Assembly (NCBI RefSeq): GCF_000620785.1
Contig: NZ_JIAI01000022.1
Location: 1-64,000 of the forward strand
Source of the DNA: Actinospineispora acaciae DSM 45401
GTDB taxonomy: Bacteria > Actinomycetota > Actinomycetes > Mycobacteriales > Pseudonocardiaceae
DNA length: 64,000 nucleotides
Reading direction: 5' to 3'
Shown here: piece after piece, positions 52,101-60,193 of the stretch
How positions within the stretch are numbered: the stretch's first letter is position 1
How the letters are laid out: each line of letters opens with the position of its first letter
Translations under genes and position numbers: made by a program
Notes under the pieces: model-generated
Told to the model about the DNA's origin: nothing
The model's input: the letters and a program-made list of their open reading frames with translations, nothing else
Databases searched by the model: none

Positions 52101-52221
52101 AGTTCACGTAGTAGTCCAGCAGCCGGGAGCCGGCGAGCAGCGCCACGAGGGCGACCCCGCCGATCACCAGCAAGATCCTTGTCCGTCGGGACAGTGCGGG
52201 AGCCCCAGGTGGGGGCGTCAT
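49177..52221 (-). CDS. UPF0182-family large membrane protein
   Basis: This is a 1014-residue protein from ATG 52221; GTG 52227 is two codons upstream and also possible. The N-terminal third has about seven TM helices (for example ILLVIGGVALVALLAGSRLL and VLQFVVVALVFAGLTAATLA). A large extracellular domain follows, with VDYSGRSEAAP, YDGTVNLYAFDENDPVLRTW and PTFGNPGQ. The last 90 or so residues are a Ser/Pro/Ala low-complexity tail after a short coiled coil (LRSAVTEINSALNKLRSAQQ). It is the equivalent of mycobacterial Rv3193c by neighbourhood and family. Function is unknown; the position next to the PDZ protease and metalloprotease genes is conserved. Confidence 0.93.
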   Translation of the reverse strand: MTPPPGAPALSRRTRILLVIGGVALVALLAGSRLLDYYVNWLWFGEVGYRGVFNTIVLTRVLQFVVVALVFAGLTAATLAVAFRSRPVFVPVSGPEDPIARYRTVIIQRLRVFAIGVPLVIGVIAGLAAQGDWQTIQMFLHSTPFGVTDPVFDADVGFYAFQLPFYRWALNLMFVAVAVCFVLSLITHYVFGGVRLTGRAGQVSMAARAQLAVLAGLFVLLKAVAYWLDRYELLFSKRGEPVFNGASYTDLNAVLPAKIILLLASLICAALFFAAVFRQNLQLPSIAVAGLVLTSVLVGAAWPAVLDQFVVKPNANVRESVPIERNIKATQQAYGLTDDKVKYVDYSGRSEAAPAEVRSDTATIPNLRLLDPSRLYKTFMQQHQEKNFYGFPEKLDIDRYPVDGKTQDYIVAARELDSSRLTGNQTDWINRHMVYTHGNGFVAAPANRVNSALDEAAGQGGYPEFTVSDLKNKGDIPVDQPRVYYGELITDYSIVGTRPGDAPREYDSDSDQYAYQGKGGVPIGNPINRLAFALAYGERNILFNGSINSDSKIMFLRDPSDRVNQVAPWLTLDGDPYPAVVDGRIQWIVDGYTTLDNYPYAAKTALGEATQDTLPGVRRLPNKEVSYLRNSVKATVDAYDGTVNLYAFDENDPVLRTWMKVFPDTVKPESAISPDLRAHFRYPEDQFKVQRDLLTRYHVKNPAEFFSTVSFWDVPSDPTFGNPGQVGKQPQPPYYVLAGLPGQQGASFQLTSALVSLRREFLSAYVSAHSDPNGYGKITVLQLPVGTQTPGPQQMQNQFVSLPEVSQQLNLLRQNQTTIDYGNLLTLPVAGGLLYVEPIYIERANQESSFPQLARVLVSFGGKIGYSSRLDEALNQVFGAGVANATPSSPPSGGGTTPSTGGAASAASPELRSAVTEINSALNKLRSAQQSGDFAGQGTALSELDKAVKKFNSASTQPGASAPSAAPSSAPAPAPSSAPAPAPAPSSAPAPAPAPGAGPAPAPAPGVAPGPGGG

Positions 52222-52363
52222 CGCCACGAGGCACGCTCCACGAAAGTCGAACCCGATGCACCGCGCTCCGGGCTGCTCCCCCGACCCCGGCGGCACGGAT
52301 CAGTTGTCTGTTACCTGCCCAACTGTACGGACGGGCGATAGGGTTCCCATTTCGGATGGAAAG

Positions 52364-52981
52364 ATGTCCGCGATGAGCCCCGCCGAGCACTCGCCGCCCG
52401 ACTGGTCCGCCTCGCTCCCGGCCGCCGCCCGCGAGGTGGAGGACTTCCTGGCCGAGACCGGCTGGGACCAACCGCCCCGCCTGTTCGCGCTGGTCCCGAC
52501 CGCCGAGCTGCTCGCGGCCGAGCCCACCCTTGCCGACCAGCTGCCGTCGTCGGCCACCGGGCTGACCCCGGTCGCCCAGGACCCGCTGGGTGGCGAGAAC
52601 CTCGCCGAGACCCTGGCCGGCATCTGCTGGCCGGACGAGGTCACCGGGTGCGCGCTGGCGCAGGAGATCATGGTGCTCCCCCCGGAGGCGGAGGCCGAGC
52701 TGGACCGCGCGGTCGCCGAGGCCGGCGCCGCGAACGGCAACGGCAACGGCAACGGCAACGGCCATGGGACGGGCGACGAGGAGCTCGCCGCGATCCGCGC
52801 CGCTCAGCAACACCCCGAGCGGCGCGACGCCCGCCTCGTGGTGGCCGTCCTGCGCTCCGGCGGCTACTGCTGCCTGATGCGGCTGCGCGGCGCCGGCGAG
52901 GCCCCCGACGAGCTGGTCGAACACCCCGACCTCGCCCCCAACATGGTCACCGCCCTACTCCGCACCCTCGAGCCGGCCTGA
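52364..52981 (+). CDS. PPA1309-family protein
   Basis: This 205-residue cytosolic protein starts at ATG 52364 (ATG 52373 is an alternative) and is divergent from the UPF0182 gene. PRLFALVPTAELLAAEPTLA, GICWPDEVTGCALAQEIMVL and LVVAVLRSGGYCCLMRLRG are family landmarks. A Gly-Asn dipeptide run (about residues 125-135, NGNGNGNGNGHG) interrupts the middle and probably arose by slippage. The gene next to UPF0182 in many actinobacteria belongs to this family; its biochemical role is unknown. Confidence 0.87.
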   Translation: MSAMSPAEHSPPDWSASLPAAAREVEDFLAETGWDQPPRLFALVPTAELLAAEPTLADQLPSSATGLTPVAQDPLGGENLAETLAGICWPDEVTGCALAQEIMVLPPEAEAELDRAVAEAGAANGNGNGNGNGHGTGDEELAAIRAAQQHPERRDARLVVAVLRSGGYCCLMRLRGAGEAPDELVEHPDLAPNMVTALLRTLEPA

Positions 52982-53126
52982 TACAAGCGACGCTATTCCC
53001 GGACGCGTCGTCCGAACTCGATTTCGGAGATCGGCTCCCACTCGCGCGAGAACTGACCTAATGTGTGGGCTCCGTCAACCGGAAGGGCGACATGGCCGTC
53101 ACCCCACCCCACTTCGAGCACCGATA

Positions 53127-55802
53127 ATGGCCGACCAGCGGTCCCCATTCGAGGGGTATCGAGCCTTGCTCGAACTCCTTGCCCGGCTCTACCGGCGGCG
53201 CTGTAAGGATCGTCGGAACCGCCCGCTGATATGTCTTATCAGAGACGAGGACGCGCCCGACCGGCTGCCGGAGATCCGCGAGCGGGTTCGCTCGGGCTTG
53301 GACGCCGGTGAGGTCCTGGACGTCGACCTGGTCAACCCGCCGGATCGAGGCCGGCCACCGGCGGTCACGGAAGAGGACGTCCAGAGGGTCAGGTACCTGC
53401 TCACCAGGCTGTCCCTGCAGCTGGGCGCGGACCGCGAACGTCGGCGGCCGATCACGCGCTTCCGGCGGTTCGCACTGGTCGACTGGCTCATGGACCTGCC
53501 GCTGGAACCGAACCTGATCGACCAGGAGGGTCGCAAGCGCGAGATACGCGCCGCGCTGCGCCGCCGCTATCGCTACGAGCCCTCGAACATCCCGAACGAC
53601 CTCGGCGTGCCGGGCTGGGTACGCACGACCGCGATCGCGGCATTGGGCCTGCTGTTCCGGGCCAGGATCAGCGGTCGGGTGCCTTTGCTCAGCGGGTACT
53701 ACAGGTGGTTCGTGCGCCGGCACTCACTCGCGCCGGGTCGTGTTGGAAGCATGCCGAGCGTAGCCACCGCGCTGACCGAGCGTGAATGGCCCAGCGAGCC
53801 GGAGCAAACCCTGCTGTTCATGGTGAACTCATTCATGGAGGACATTCGAGCGGCATATCGCAACCCGCTGAAGTGTTTCCTGGGCATCCGGCGGACCTCC
53901 TGCTGCCTGCTCACCATCAGCAACATCACCCGGCGCAACGGCGGATACCACCTGCTGCGGGCCATCAATGAGGTACGCAACGCAAGCGGGCTCACTGATC
54001 CGTTGCTGGTGGTCACCGAGAGCCAGCGGGTGCCGCCGTTCGCCGAACCGCCCGACGGCATCGCCCCGGTTTCCGACGCCTGGGCTGCCTACCTGGACTG
54101 GACGCTCCAGGGCGACCCGACACAGGCGGCGAGGGCCTGGTACCTACCCCTGAGGGTGCCCCCAACCCCGAACGATCCCGAGCAGCGGCGCCGGCTCGAC
54201 CGCTTGCTGCGGGCGGCGCCGTGGCTCGAAGCGCCGCCCGACCCGCCGTTGGCCAGGGCCGCCAGGATCGGCTCCGCGGCGCTGGTGGTGGCCGCCGGCG
54301 CGTACAGCTATGCCTGGTGGAGCCAGGCGCACTGCGGCAACGGGCTGAGCTGGCCCGGCCTGCGACCCACGGTGTCCTGGGTGGGCAGCGAGTGCGTGGG
54401 CGTCTCGGCGGACCTCACCGTGCTGTTCAGCCCGCTCGGCCCGGAGACCGAGCGGTTGGCCAGGGACGTCGCCACGCTGAACGCCGAGGTGGACGACCGG
54501 CAAGACGAACAACCCACCAGGCCGGTCATCACCCTCGCCTACCTCGGCGCGTTGAGCGCCCCGGGTCCGAACACCGGCGCGTTGACCGCGGAGATCGAGG
54601 GGCTGAAAGGAGTGGCGGTCGCGCAACGTAGGGCGCTCGACTCGACGGCGAGCACCGACCCGCTGGTCAAGGTGATCATGGCGAACGCGGGCCAGCGGAT
54701 GGCCAGCGGACACCTGGTCGCCGACATCATCGGCGGGCTGGCCAGGAAAGACCCGACCTTGGTCGGCGTGGTGGGCCTCAACGAGAGCTACCGGGAAACC
54801 GCCAGCACCGTCAACGCGCTCGCCGGCCACGGGATACCGACCGTCGCCGCCACCGTGTCCACCGACAGCTTCGCCCGCGACCTGCCCATGTACTTCCAGA
54901 TCGCCCCGCAGAACAGGCGGGAAGCGGCGGTGGCCGCCGCCTACGCCTCGGCGCACACCGGCCCCGGCCAGGAGCGCTCGGTCCGCATCTACTTCAGCGA
55001 CAACACGTCGGACGTCTACAGCTCGAACCTGGCCGAGGATGCCCGCGAGGCGTTCAAGGCGGTCGGGTTCGACGTCACGACGATCTCGTTCACGCCCGAT
55101 GGGAACGACCCGCCGGCCGCCGCCGCCCCCGCCGATCGTCACGTGGTCAACGCGGGCGCCGCGGGCGCCGACTCGTGCGGCTACCGAGGCGTGGCGTTCT
55201 ACGCGGCGCGGCCGATGCCGGACTTCGGATCCTTCCTGGCCACCGCCAAGAACTGCCAGCCCTTCCAGCCGCGAATCCTGGCCGCCGACGACACCACGCG
55301 CTACGTCGCCAACGATCAGGCCCGCGAGCTGTACCCGTCGATCGCGTTCGACTACCTGGCGTTCGCGGTCACGCTCCCGTCCCAGGCGGCGGCCACCCCG
55401 GAGCAGGATTTCTACAACAGCTACGGCCGGTTGTTCCCCGCCCTGCCCGGTGCCGGGGAGTCACTGGACGGACACGCGGCGCTCGCCTACGACGCGGCCG
55501 AAACGTTCATCGCCTCGGCCCGCCAGCTCAGCTCCAGGCCCCAGCCGGTGCCGATCTCCCCGGGGACGGTGGCGGGGCGGATCAGCTCGATCACCGCTCC
55601 GGGTCTGCGCGGGGCATCCGGATACATCGACTTCGGCGGCGAGGTCGACCGTCACGTGCCCGTCGACAAGGCCGTCATGGTGCTGCGAGTCCGGGGCGGG
55701 AAGGTGGAGCAGGAGAGCAAGATGAACTACTGCGGACCTCCCAAGCCCATGGAGCCTCGGACGCTGGACTGGTGTCCTCATGAGACGCCGAAGCCGCGAT
55801 GA
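53127..55802 (+). CDS. Fusion: P-loop-like cytosolic domain, TM helix, type-I periplasmic binding domain
   Basis: From ATG 53127 the protein is 891 residues. Residues about 1-360 are cytosolic and look like a NTPase-related domain (RNRPLICLIRDEDAPD; RTSCCLLTISNITRRNGGYH; TDPLLVVTES), but I see no GxxxxGK(S/T) Walker A. One TM helix lies at about 380-400 (IGSAALVVAAGAYSYAWW). Residues about 440-885 resemble LivK-type ligand-binding proteins (ITLAYLGALSAPG; SGHLVADIIGGLARKDPTLV; YFSDNTSDVYSSNLAEDARE). This looks like a receptor that passes an extracellular signal to the cytosolic domain. It sits inside the otherwise conserved Rv3193c-Rv3194c interval, so it is probably an insertion. Confidence 0.8.
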   Translation: MADQRSPFEGYRALLELLARLYRRRCKDRRNRPLICLIRDEDAPDRLPEIRERVRSGLDAGEVLDVDLVNPPDRGRPPAVTEEDVQRVRYLLTRLSLQLGADRERRRPITRFRRFALVDWLMDLPLEPNLIDQEGRKREIRAALRRRYRYEPSNIPNDLGVPGWVRTTAIAALGLLFRARISGRVPLLSGYYRWFVRRHSLAPGRVGSMPSVATALTEREWPSEPEQTLLFMVNSFMEDIRAAYRNPLKCFLGIRRTSCCLLTISNITRRNGGYHLLRAINEVRNASGLTDPLLVVTESQRVPPFAEPPDGIAPVSDAWAAYLDWTLQGDPTQAARAWYLPLRVPPTPNDPEQRRRLDRLLRAAPWLEAPPDPPLARAARIGSAALVVAAGAYSYAWWSQAHCGNGLSWPGLRPTVSWVGSECVGVSADLTVLFSPLGPETERLARDVATLNAEVDDRQDEQPTRPVITLAYLGALSAPGPNTGALTAEIEGLKGVAVAQRRALDSTASTDPLVKVIMANAGQRMASGHLVADIIGGLARKDPTLVGVVGLNESYRETASTVNALAGHGIPTVAATVSTDSFARDLPMYFQIAPQNRREAAVAAAYASAHTGPGQERSVRIYFSDNTSDVYSSNLAEDAREAFKAVGFDVTTISFTPDGNDPPAAAAPADRHVVNAGAAGADSCGYRGVAFYAARPMPDFGSFLATAKNCQPFQPRILAADDTTRYVANDQARELYPSIAFDYLAFAVTLPSQAAATPEQDFYNSYGRLFPALPGAGESLDGHAALAYDAAETFIASARQLSSRPQPVPISPGTVAGRISSITAPGLRGASGYIDFGGEVDRHVPVDKAVMVLRVRGGKVEQESKMNYCGPPKPMEPRTLDWCPHETPKPR

Positions 55803-55817
55803 GCACCTCGGCCGGGT

Positions 55818-56381
55818 TCAGCGGATGGCGCTGAGGTAGCGGGCGGTGGTCCAGCGCTGGGCCAGGCGGCCGAGGGGGCCGGCGAGCTTGGCGTACCAGG
55901 TCGCCGGGCGGGAGAACGCGAGCACGGTGACCCAGACGTCGCCGGAGTCGTCCCGGGTGACCAGGAAGGCCTCCTCGCCGCGCACCGGGTGGCCGGGCAG
56001 GGTGCCGTATCCGAACCCGGCGTGGCGGTCGTCGTCCAGCCGCCAGACCACCCGGCACGGTGTGACCAGCGGGACCGGCCCGAGGCGGGTGATCACCAGC
56101 GCGGTGCGGCCCTCCTCCGGCCGGACCTCGGGCGGGTACAGCTCACCGCCGGCCCGGTGCTGCATGCCCCAGCCCAGCACGACCTCCCTGGCCTGGGCGA
56201 ACGCCGTGTCGCCGTGGCCGGCCCTGACGGTGCGTCGCAGGTAGTGGTAGCCGGCGGGCGGCTCGTCCTTCTCACCGAGGGCCAGCGGCTTGGTCGCGCC
56301 CACCTCGGGGTAGGTGGGCGTGGCGGCGCGGTCGGTCGGGTAGCGCCGCGCCCATCGCCGGTCCGCGTTCGTCCGGGTCAT
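55818..56381 (-). CDS. DUF1990-family protein
   Basis: This is a 187-residue protein. PAGYHYLRRTVRAGHGDTAF, VVLGWGMQHRAGGELYPPEV, TPCRVVWRLDDDRHAGFGYG and LPGHPVRGEEAFLVTRDDSG are characteristic of DUF1990, a SRPBCC/barrel-like fold with a conserved Gly-His-Pro-x-x-Gly-Glu-Glu segment. Family function is unknown. It lies 9 bp downstream of the PDZ protease on the same strand and may be co-transcribed with it; it converges with the binding-protein fusion. Confidence 0.88.
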   Translation of the reverse strand: MTRTNADRRWARRYPTDRAATPTYPEVGATKPLALGEKDEPPAGYHYLRRTVRAGHGDTAFAQAREVVLGWGMQHRAGGELYPPEVRPEEGRTALVITRLGPVPLVTPCRVVWRLDDDRHAGFGYGTLPGHPVRGEEAFLVTRDDSGDVWVTVLAFSRPATWYAKLAGPLGRLAQRWTTARYLSAIR

Positions 56382-56390
56382 CGCCAGCCC

Positions 56391-57413
56391 TCAGCATCCC
56401 GCCGGGGTGCGCCCCTCGTTGAGCGCGGTCAGCGAGCTCACCGCCTCGGCGAGGGTGGCCACCTTGATCAGCTGCAGGCCCTCCGGTGCCTTCATCTTGG
56501 CCTCGGCGCAGTTGGCGGCGGGCACCAGGAACACCGACGCGCCGTCCCGCTTGGCGGCGATCATCTTCAGCCCGATGCCGCCGATCGGCTGCACGCCGCC
56601 GGTGGACAGGATCTCTCCGGTGCCGGCCACCGCCCGGCCCCGGAGCAGGTCGCCCGGGGTGAGCTTGTCGATCACCGCGAGCGCGAAGGTCAGCCCGGCG
56701 GACGGGCCGCCGACGTCGCCGAGGCTGATCAGGATCTGGTTCGGGTCCTCCGGCTCGCCCTTCATCACGATGCCGAGGAAGCCCTGCGGGCCGTTCGGGT
56801 AGGCGCCCACCGTGACGGTGCCGGTGCGCACCTGGTTGTCGCCGTGCAGGTAGCCGACCGGCACCTGGTCCCCCGGCCGGGTGGTGGTCATGATCTGGTT
56901 GACCTGCGAGGGCGAGCTGATCTGCTGGCCCTTCAGGCTGACCAGCTGGTCGCCCGCCTTGAGCACGCTCGCGGCCGGGGCGTCCGCGCCGATCTGGCCG
57001 ACGAACACCTTCACCGGTTCGTTCAGGTACGACAGCGCGGCGACCTCGGCGTCGTTCTCCGAGTTGGTGAACAGCTGGTTGTTCTCCTGCTCCACCTGCT
57101 GGTCGGACTTGCCGGGCGGGTAGAGGATCTCGCGCGGCACCAGTTGGCGGTCGCCGTCGGCCCAGAACCGCAGCGCCGTCATGGCGGTGAGCCCGTCGGT
57201 GACCGCCACGGTGGTCATGTTCAGCCGCCCGGTCGTGGGATATGTCGGCCGTCCGTTGATGGTGACGACCGTCTTGCCCTCGACCTCGCCCATGACGTCG
57301 AACGTCGGGCCGGGAGCCAGCGCCACCAGCGGTACTCGCACGGTGCCGGCCACGACACCGACCGCGAGCAACACCATCAGACCGATCGCAAAGGTTCTGG
57401 TGCGCGAACTCAC
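56391..57413 (-). CDS. Membrane-anchored PDZ / Lon-like (S16) serine protease
   Basis: This is a 340-residue protein equivalent to mycobacterial Rv3194c. An N-terminal TM helix (about 8-30, FAIGLMVLLAVGVVAGTVRV) precedes a PDZ domain (about 140-215, GADAPAASVLKAGDQLVSLK). The Lon-type proteolytic domain has Ser238 in DVGGPSAGLTFAL and Lys283 in GGIGLKMIAAK, so the Ser-Lys dyad is intact. It acts outside the membrane, with substrates unknown. It is divergent from the zinc metalloprotease gene 60 bp away. Confidence 0.93.
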   Translation of the reverse strand: MSSRTRTFAIGLMVLLAVGVVAGTVRVPLVALAPGPTFDVMGEVEGKTVVTINGRPTYPTTGRLNMTTVAVTDGLTAMTALRFWADGDRQLVPREILYPPGKSDQQVEQENNQLFTNSENDAEVAALSYLNEPVKVFVGQIGADAPAASVLKAGDQLVSLKGQQISSPSQVNQIMTTTRPGDQVPVGYLHGDNQVRTGTVTVGAYPNGPQGFLGIVMKGEPEDPNQILISLGDVGGPSAGLTFALAVIDKLTPGDLLRGRAVAGTGEILSTGGVQPIGGIGLKMIAAKRDGASVFLVPAANCAEAKMKAPEGLQLIKVATLAEAVSSLTALNEGRTPAGC

Positions 57414-57473
57414 CGGTTCAGCCTACGGCCGATCTCCGACGGCGGCGTCGGCACCGCCGCGTACCGTGGTGGT

Positions 57474-58979
57474 ATGAGTGACACCCCGTTCGGATTCGGC
57501 CCGCCCGACCGCGATCGGGACCGTGATCGTGACAAGGACCGGGACCAGGAGCGCGCCCAGGACCAGGGCGGCGGTGATCCGGGGCACGATGATGGCCCCA
57601 AGGACCCGTTCGGGTTCGGCGCGCCGGGGTCGTCCGGCGGCTCTTCCGGCGGCTCGTCCGGCGCGGGCCCCGGCGGGTTCATGTTGCCCGGGATGCCGGG
57701 GATGCCCGCCGGCGGCGGTCCGGGCGGTGGGTTCGACATGGGGCAGCTCGGCCAGATGCTCAGCCAGCTCGGCCAGATGCTCAGCCACGCCGGCAGCTCG
57801 TCGGGGCCCGTCAACTACGAGCTGGCCAAGCAGATCGCGGTGCAGCAGCTGACCGGCTCCCAGCACACCACCTCGGAGCAGCGCAAGGCGGTGGCCGACG
57901 CGTTCGCGCTGGCCGAGCTGTGGCTGGATCCGGTCACCTCGTTCCCGACCGGCACCAAGTCGGCGGCGGCCTGGTCGCCGCGCGACTGGGTGGACGCCAG
58001 CATGCCGATCTGGCAGCGGCTGTGCGACCCGGTCGCGCGGCGGGTCTCCGGCGCCTGGCTGGACGGGCTGCCCGAGGAGGCGCGGCAGGCGGCCGGCCCG
58101 ATGCTCGCGATGCTCGGGCAGATGGGCGGGCTGGCGTTCGGCAGCCAGCTGGGCAGCGGGCTGGCGCAGCTCGCCGGCGAGGTGCTGACCTCCACCGAGA
58201 TCGGGATCCCGCTCGGGCCGGCGGGCACCGCGGCGATGCTGCCGGGCGCGATCGAGCGGTTCACCGCCGGGCTGGACCGGCCGGCCAGCGAGGTCATGGT
58301 GTACCTGGCGGCCAGGGAGGCGGCGCACCACCGGCTGTTCACGCACGTGCCGTGGCTGCTGGAGCGGCTGGTCGGGGCCATCGAGGAGTACGCGCGCGGG
58401 ATCACGGTGGACACCTCCCGCATCGAGGAGATCGCCCAGCAGATCGACCCCTCGGACCCGAAGTCGATCGAGAGCGCCATGCAGTCCGGGCTGTTCGAGC
58501 CGCCGAAGTCGCCGGCCCAGTTCGCCGCGCTGGCTCGGCTGGAGACGCTGCTCGCGCTGGTGGAAGGCTGGGTGGACGTGGTGGTCACCGACGCGGTGGC
58601 CGACCGGCTGCCCGGCGCCGACGCGCTGCGGGAGACGCTGCGCCGCCGGCGGGCGTCCGGCGGCCCGGCCGAGCAGACGTTCGCCACCCTGGTCGGCCTG
58701 GAGCTGCGCCCGCGCCGGCTGCGCGCCGCCGCCGAGCTGTGGCGGACGGTGACCACCGAGCGCGGCATGGTCCAGCGCGACGAGGTGTGGGCGCACCCGG
58801 ACCTGATGCCCGGCGAGGACGACCTGGACGACCCGAAGGGTTTCGCGTTCCGCGTACAGGGCGACGGCTCCGACCCGATCGCCGAGCTGGAACGCGCCGA
58901 GCGGGCCAAGCGGTCCGAGTCCGAGTCCGGCTCCGAGGGCGAGTCCGGCTCGACGAAGGAGCCCGGCTCCGACTCCTAG
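57474..58979 (+). CDS. Zinc-dependent metalloprotease family protein (Rv3195-like)
   Basis: This is a 501-residue protein from ATG 57474. The first 110 residues are low-complexity: a charged Asp-Arg dipeptide run (about 12-28), then Gly/Ser/Pro/Met-rich sequence. The body contains VYLAAREAAHHRLF, the family's metal-site segment. It is E-A-A-H-H and not a textbook HExxH, so catalysis should not be taken for granted. Downstream are EGWVDVVVTDAVADRLPGAD and a Ser/Glu-rich tail. It is divergent from the PDZ protease, as in mycobacteria. Confidence 0.87.
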   Translation: MSDTPFGFGPPDRDRDRDRDKDRDQERAQDQGGGDPGHDDGPKDPFGFGAPGSSGGSSGGSSGAGPGGFMLPGMPGMPAGGGPGGGFDMGQLGQMLSQLGQMLSHAGSSSGPVNYELAKQIAVQQLTGSQHTTSEQRKAVADAFALAELWLDPVTSFPTGTKSAAAWSPRDWVDASMPIWQRLCDPVARRVSGAWLDGLPEEARQAAGPMLAMLGQMGGLAFGSQLGSGLAQLAGEVLTSTEIGIPLGPAGTAAMLPGAIERFTAGLDRPASEVMVYLAAREAAHHRLFTHVPWLLERLVGAIEEYARGITVDTSRIEEIAQQIDPSDPKSIESAMQSGLFEPPKSPAQFAALARLETLLALVEGWVDVVVTDAVADRLPGADALRETLRRRRASGGPAEQTFATLVGLELRPRRLRAAAELWRTVTTERGMVQRDEVWAHPDLMPGEDDLDDPKGFAFRVQGDGSDPIAELERAERAKRSESESGSEGESGSTKEPGSDS

Positions 58980-59132
58980 GCCGTCCCGCGACGGCGGGTG
59001 CTGACCAGCCCCGCTTCGGGCGGCACCTTCAGGTGCCCGCCGACGGTGGGCTGACGGATGCCCTCGTGACCGCGGTTGCGTCGGCCCGACCTGCCTGTGG
59101 ACAACTTCCGACGGGCATCGGCGCGCGCTGCC

Positions 59133-60182
59133 ATGCTCGGTGTTGTGACGACGCACTCGACCTCGGGGCTACCGCGCTCGGTACGGCCGCGGCCACACCA
59201 TCCGGTGTTGCGCAGGTCCGCCGACGCGGTCCAGTTCGGCCTGCTGATCGAGGGCGCCGTCGAAGCGGCCGGGCTGACCCCGCCACTGCGCCGGATGCTG
59301 CGCGAGATGCCCGACGGCGCGCCGGTCGAGGAGCTGGTCGCTCACGCCGTCGAGCTCGGCGCCGACCCGGGCGATGCCCGTGCCCTGATCGCCGACCTGT
59401 ACGCCGCCGGCGCGCTGCTCGATGTGGGCGGCCACGGCCGGCTGGTGGAGGCCCGCCGCTCGGCATGCGTGCTGCTCAGCGGCGGCGGGCCGCTGCTCGC
59501 CGAGGCCGCGACGGGTCTCGCGGCGGCCGGCGTCGGAGCGCTGCGGGTGGTCGAGGACACCAACGACGCACGGGCCGTGGTGGACGCCGTCCGGCGGGTC
59601 GCTCCCGGCGTCCGGACCGGCATCGGGCTGCCGCACCGGCGCGCGGAGCTGGCGGTGTTCGCCGGGCCGCTCCGGCCGGACCCGGAGCTTCACCGGGTGC
59701 TGGCCGGCCGGCGGGTGCCGCAGCTGGTCGTGCGGGTGACCGACGGCCTCGGGCTGGTCGGCCCGCTGGTGTTGCCGGGGCGCTCGGCCTGCCTGCGCTG
59801 CGGCGACCTGCATCGGGCGGCCCGCGACCCGTGCTGGGCCACCGTCGCGGCCGACCTGGCCGGCCGGGTCGGTTCGGCAAGCCGGGCCACGACGGACGCG
59901 ACCGCCGCGCTGGCCGTCGAACAGGCGCTGCTCGTGCTGGACTCGCTGGTCGCCGTCGGGCGCCCGCCACCGACCCTGGGCGCGGTGCTGGAGTTCGACG
60001 TGCGCGCGGGCGAGCTGCACAGGCGCCCGTGGCCCGCGCACCCCGACTGCGAGTGTGGCGCGGCTCGCACCTGGCCGGGTGAACCCGCCACCGCCGCCCC
60101 GGCCAGCGACGAGCCCGCTGGCCAGGCGCGCACCGTGCCCGCCCAGAGGCAAGTCCCGTGCGAGGAGGTGGTACGACGGTAG
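59133..60182 (+). CDS. Cyclodehydratase-like (E1/ThiF-type) protein, Rv3196-like
   Basis: The product is about 349 residues from ATG 59133; GTG 59145 is an alternative, and the longer frame looks non-coding. An N-terminal winged-helix-like part (QFGLLIEGAVEAAGLTPPLR) is followed by a Rossmann-like E1 fold (SACVLLSGGGPLLAEAATGL; VGALRVVEDTNDARAVVDAV). A zinc site is formed by CLRCGDLH and HPDCECG. This resembles the C-protein of azol(in)e peptide systems, but there is no YcaO partner or precursor peptide nearby. Its conserved position upstream of the ABC1 kinase and whiB7 suggests a housekeeping or resistance-related role. Confidence 0.83.
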   Translation: MLGVVTTHSTSGLPRSVRPRPHHPVLRRSADAVQFGLLIEGAVEAAGLTPPLRRMLREMPDGAPVEELVAHAVELGADPGDARALIADLYAAGALLDVGGHGRLVEARRSACVLLSGGGPLLAEAATGLAAAGVGALRVVEDTNDARAVVDAVRRVAPGVRTGIGLPHRRAELAVFAGPLRPDPELHRVLAGRRVPQLVVRVTDGLGLVGPLVLPGRSACLRCGDLHRAARDPCWATVAADLAGRVGSASRATTDATAALAVEQALLVLDSLVAVGRPPPTLGAVLEFDVRAGELHRRPWPAHPDCECGAARTWPGEPATAAPASDEPAGQARTVPAQRQVPCEEVVRR

Positions 60183-60193
60183 AGAATCGATAC

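Noticed and set aside
49774..52341. 855-codon plus-strand frame opposite the UPF0182 gene
   Set aside because: Antisense shadow with no domain; the minus strand encodes a coherent membrane protein.
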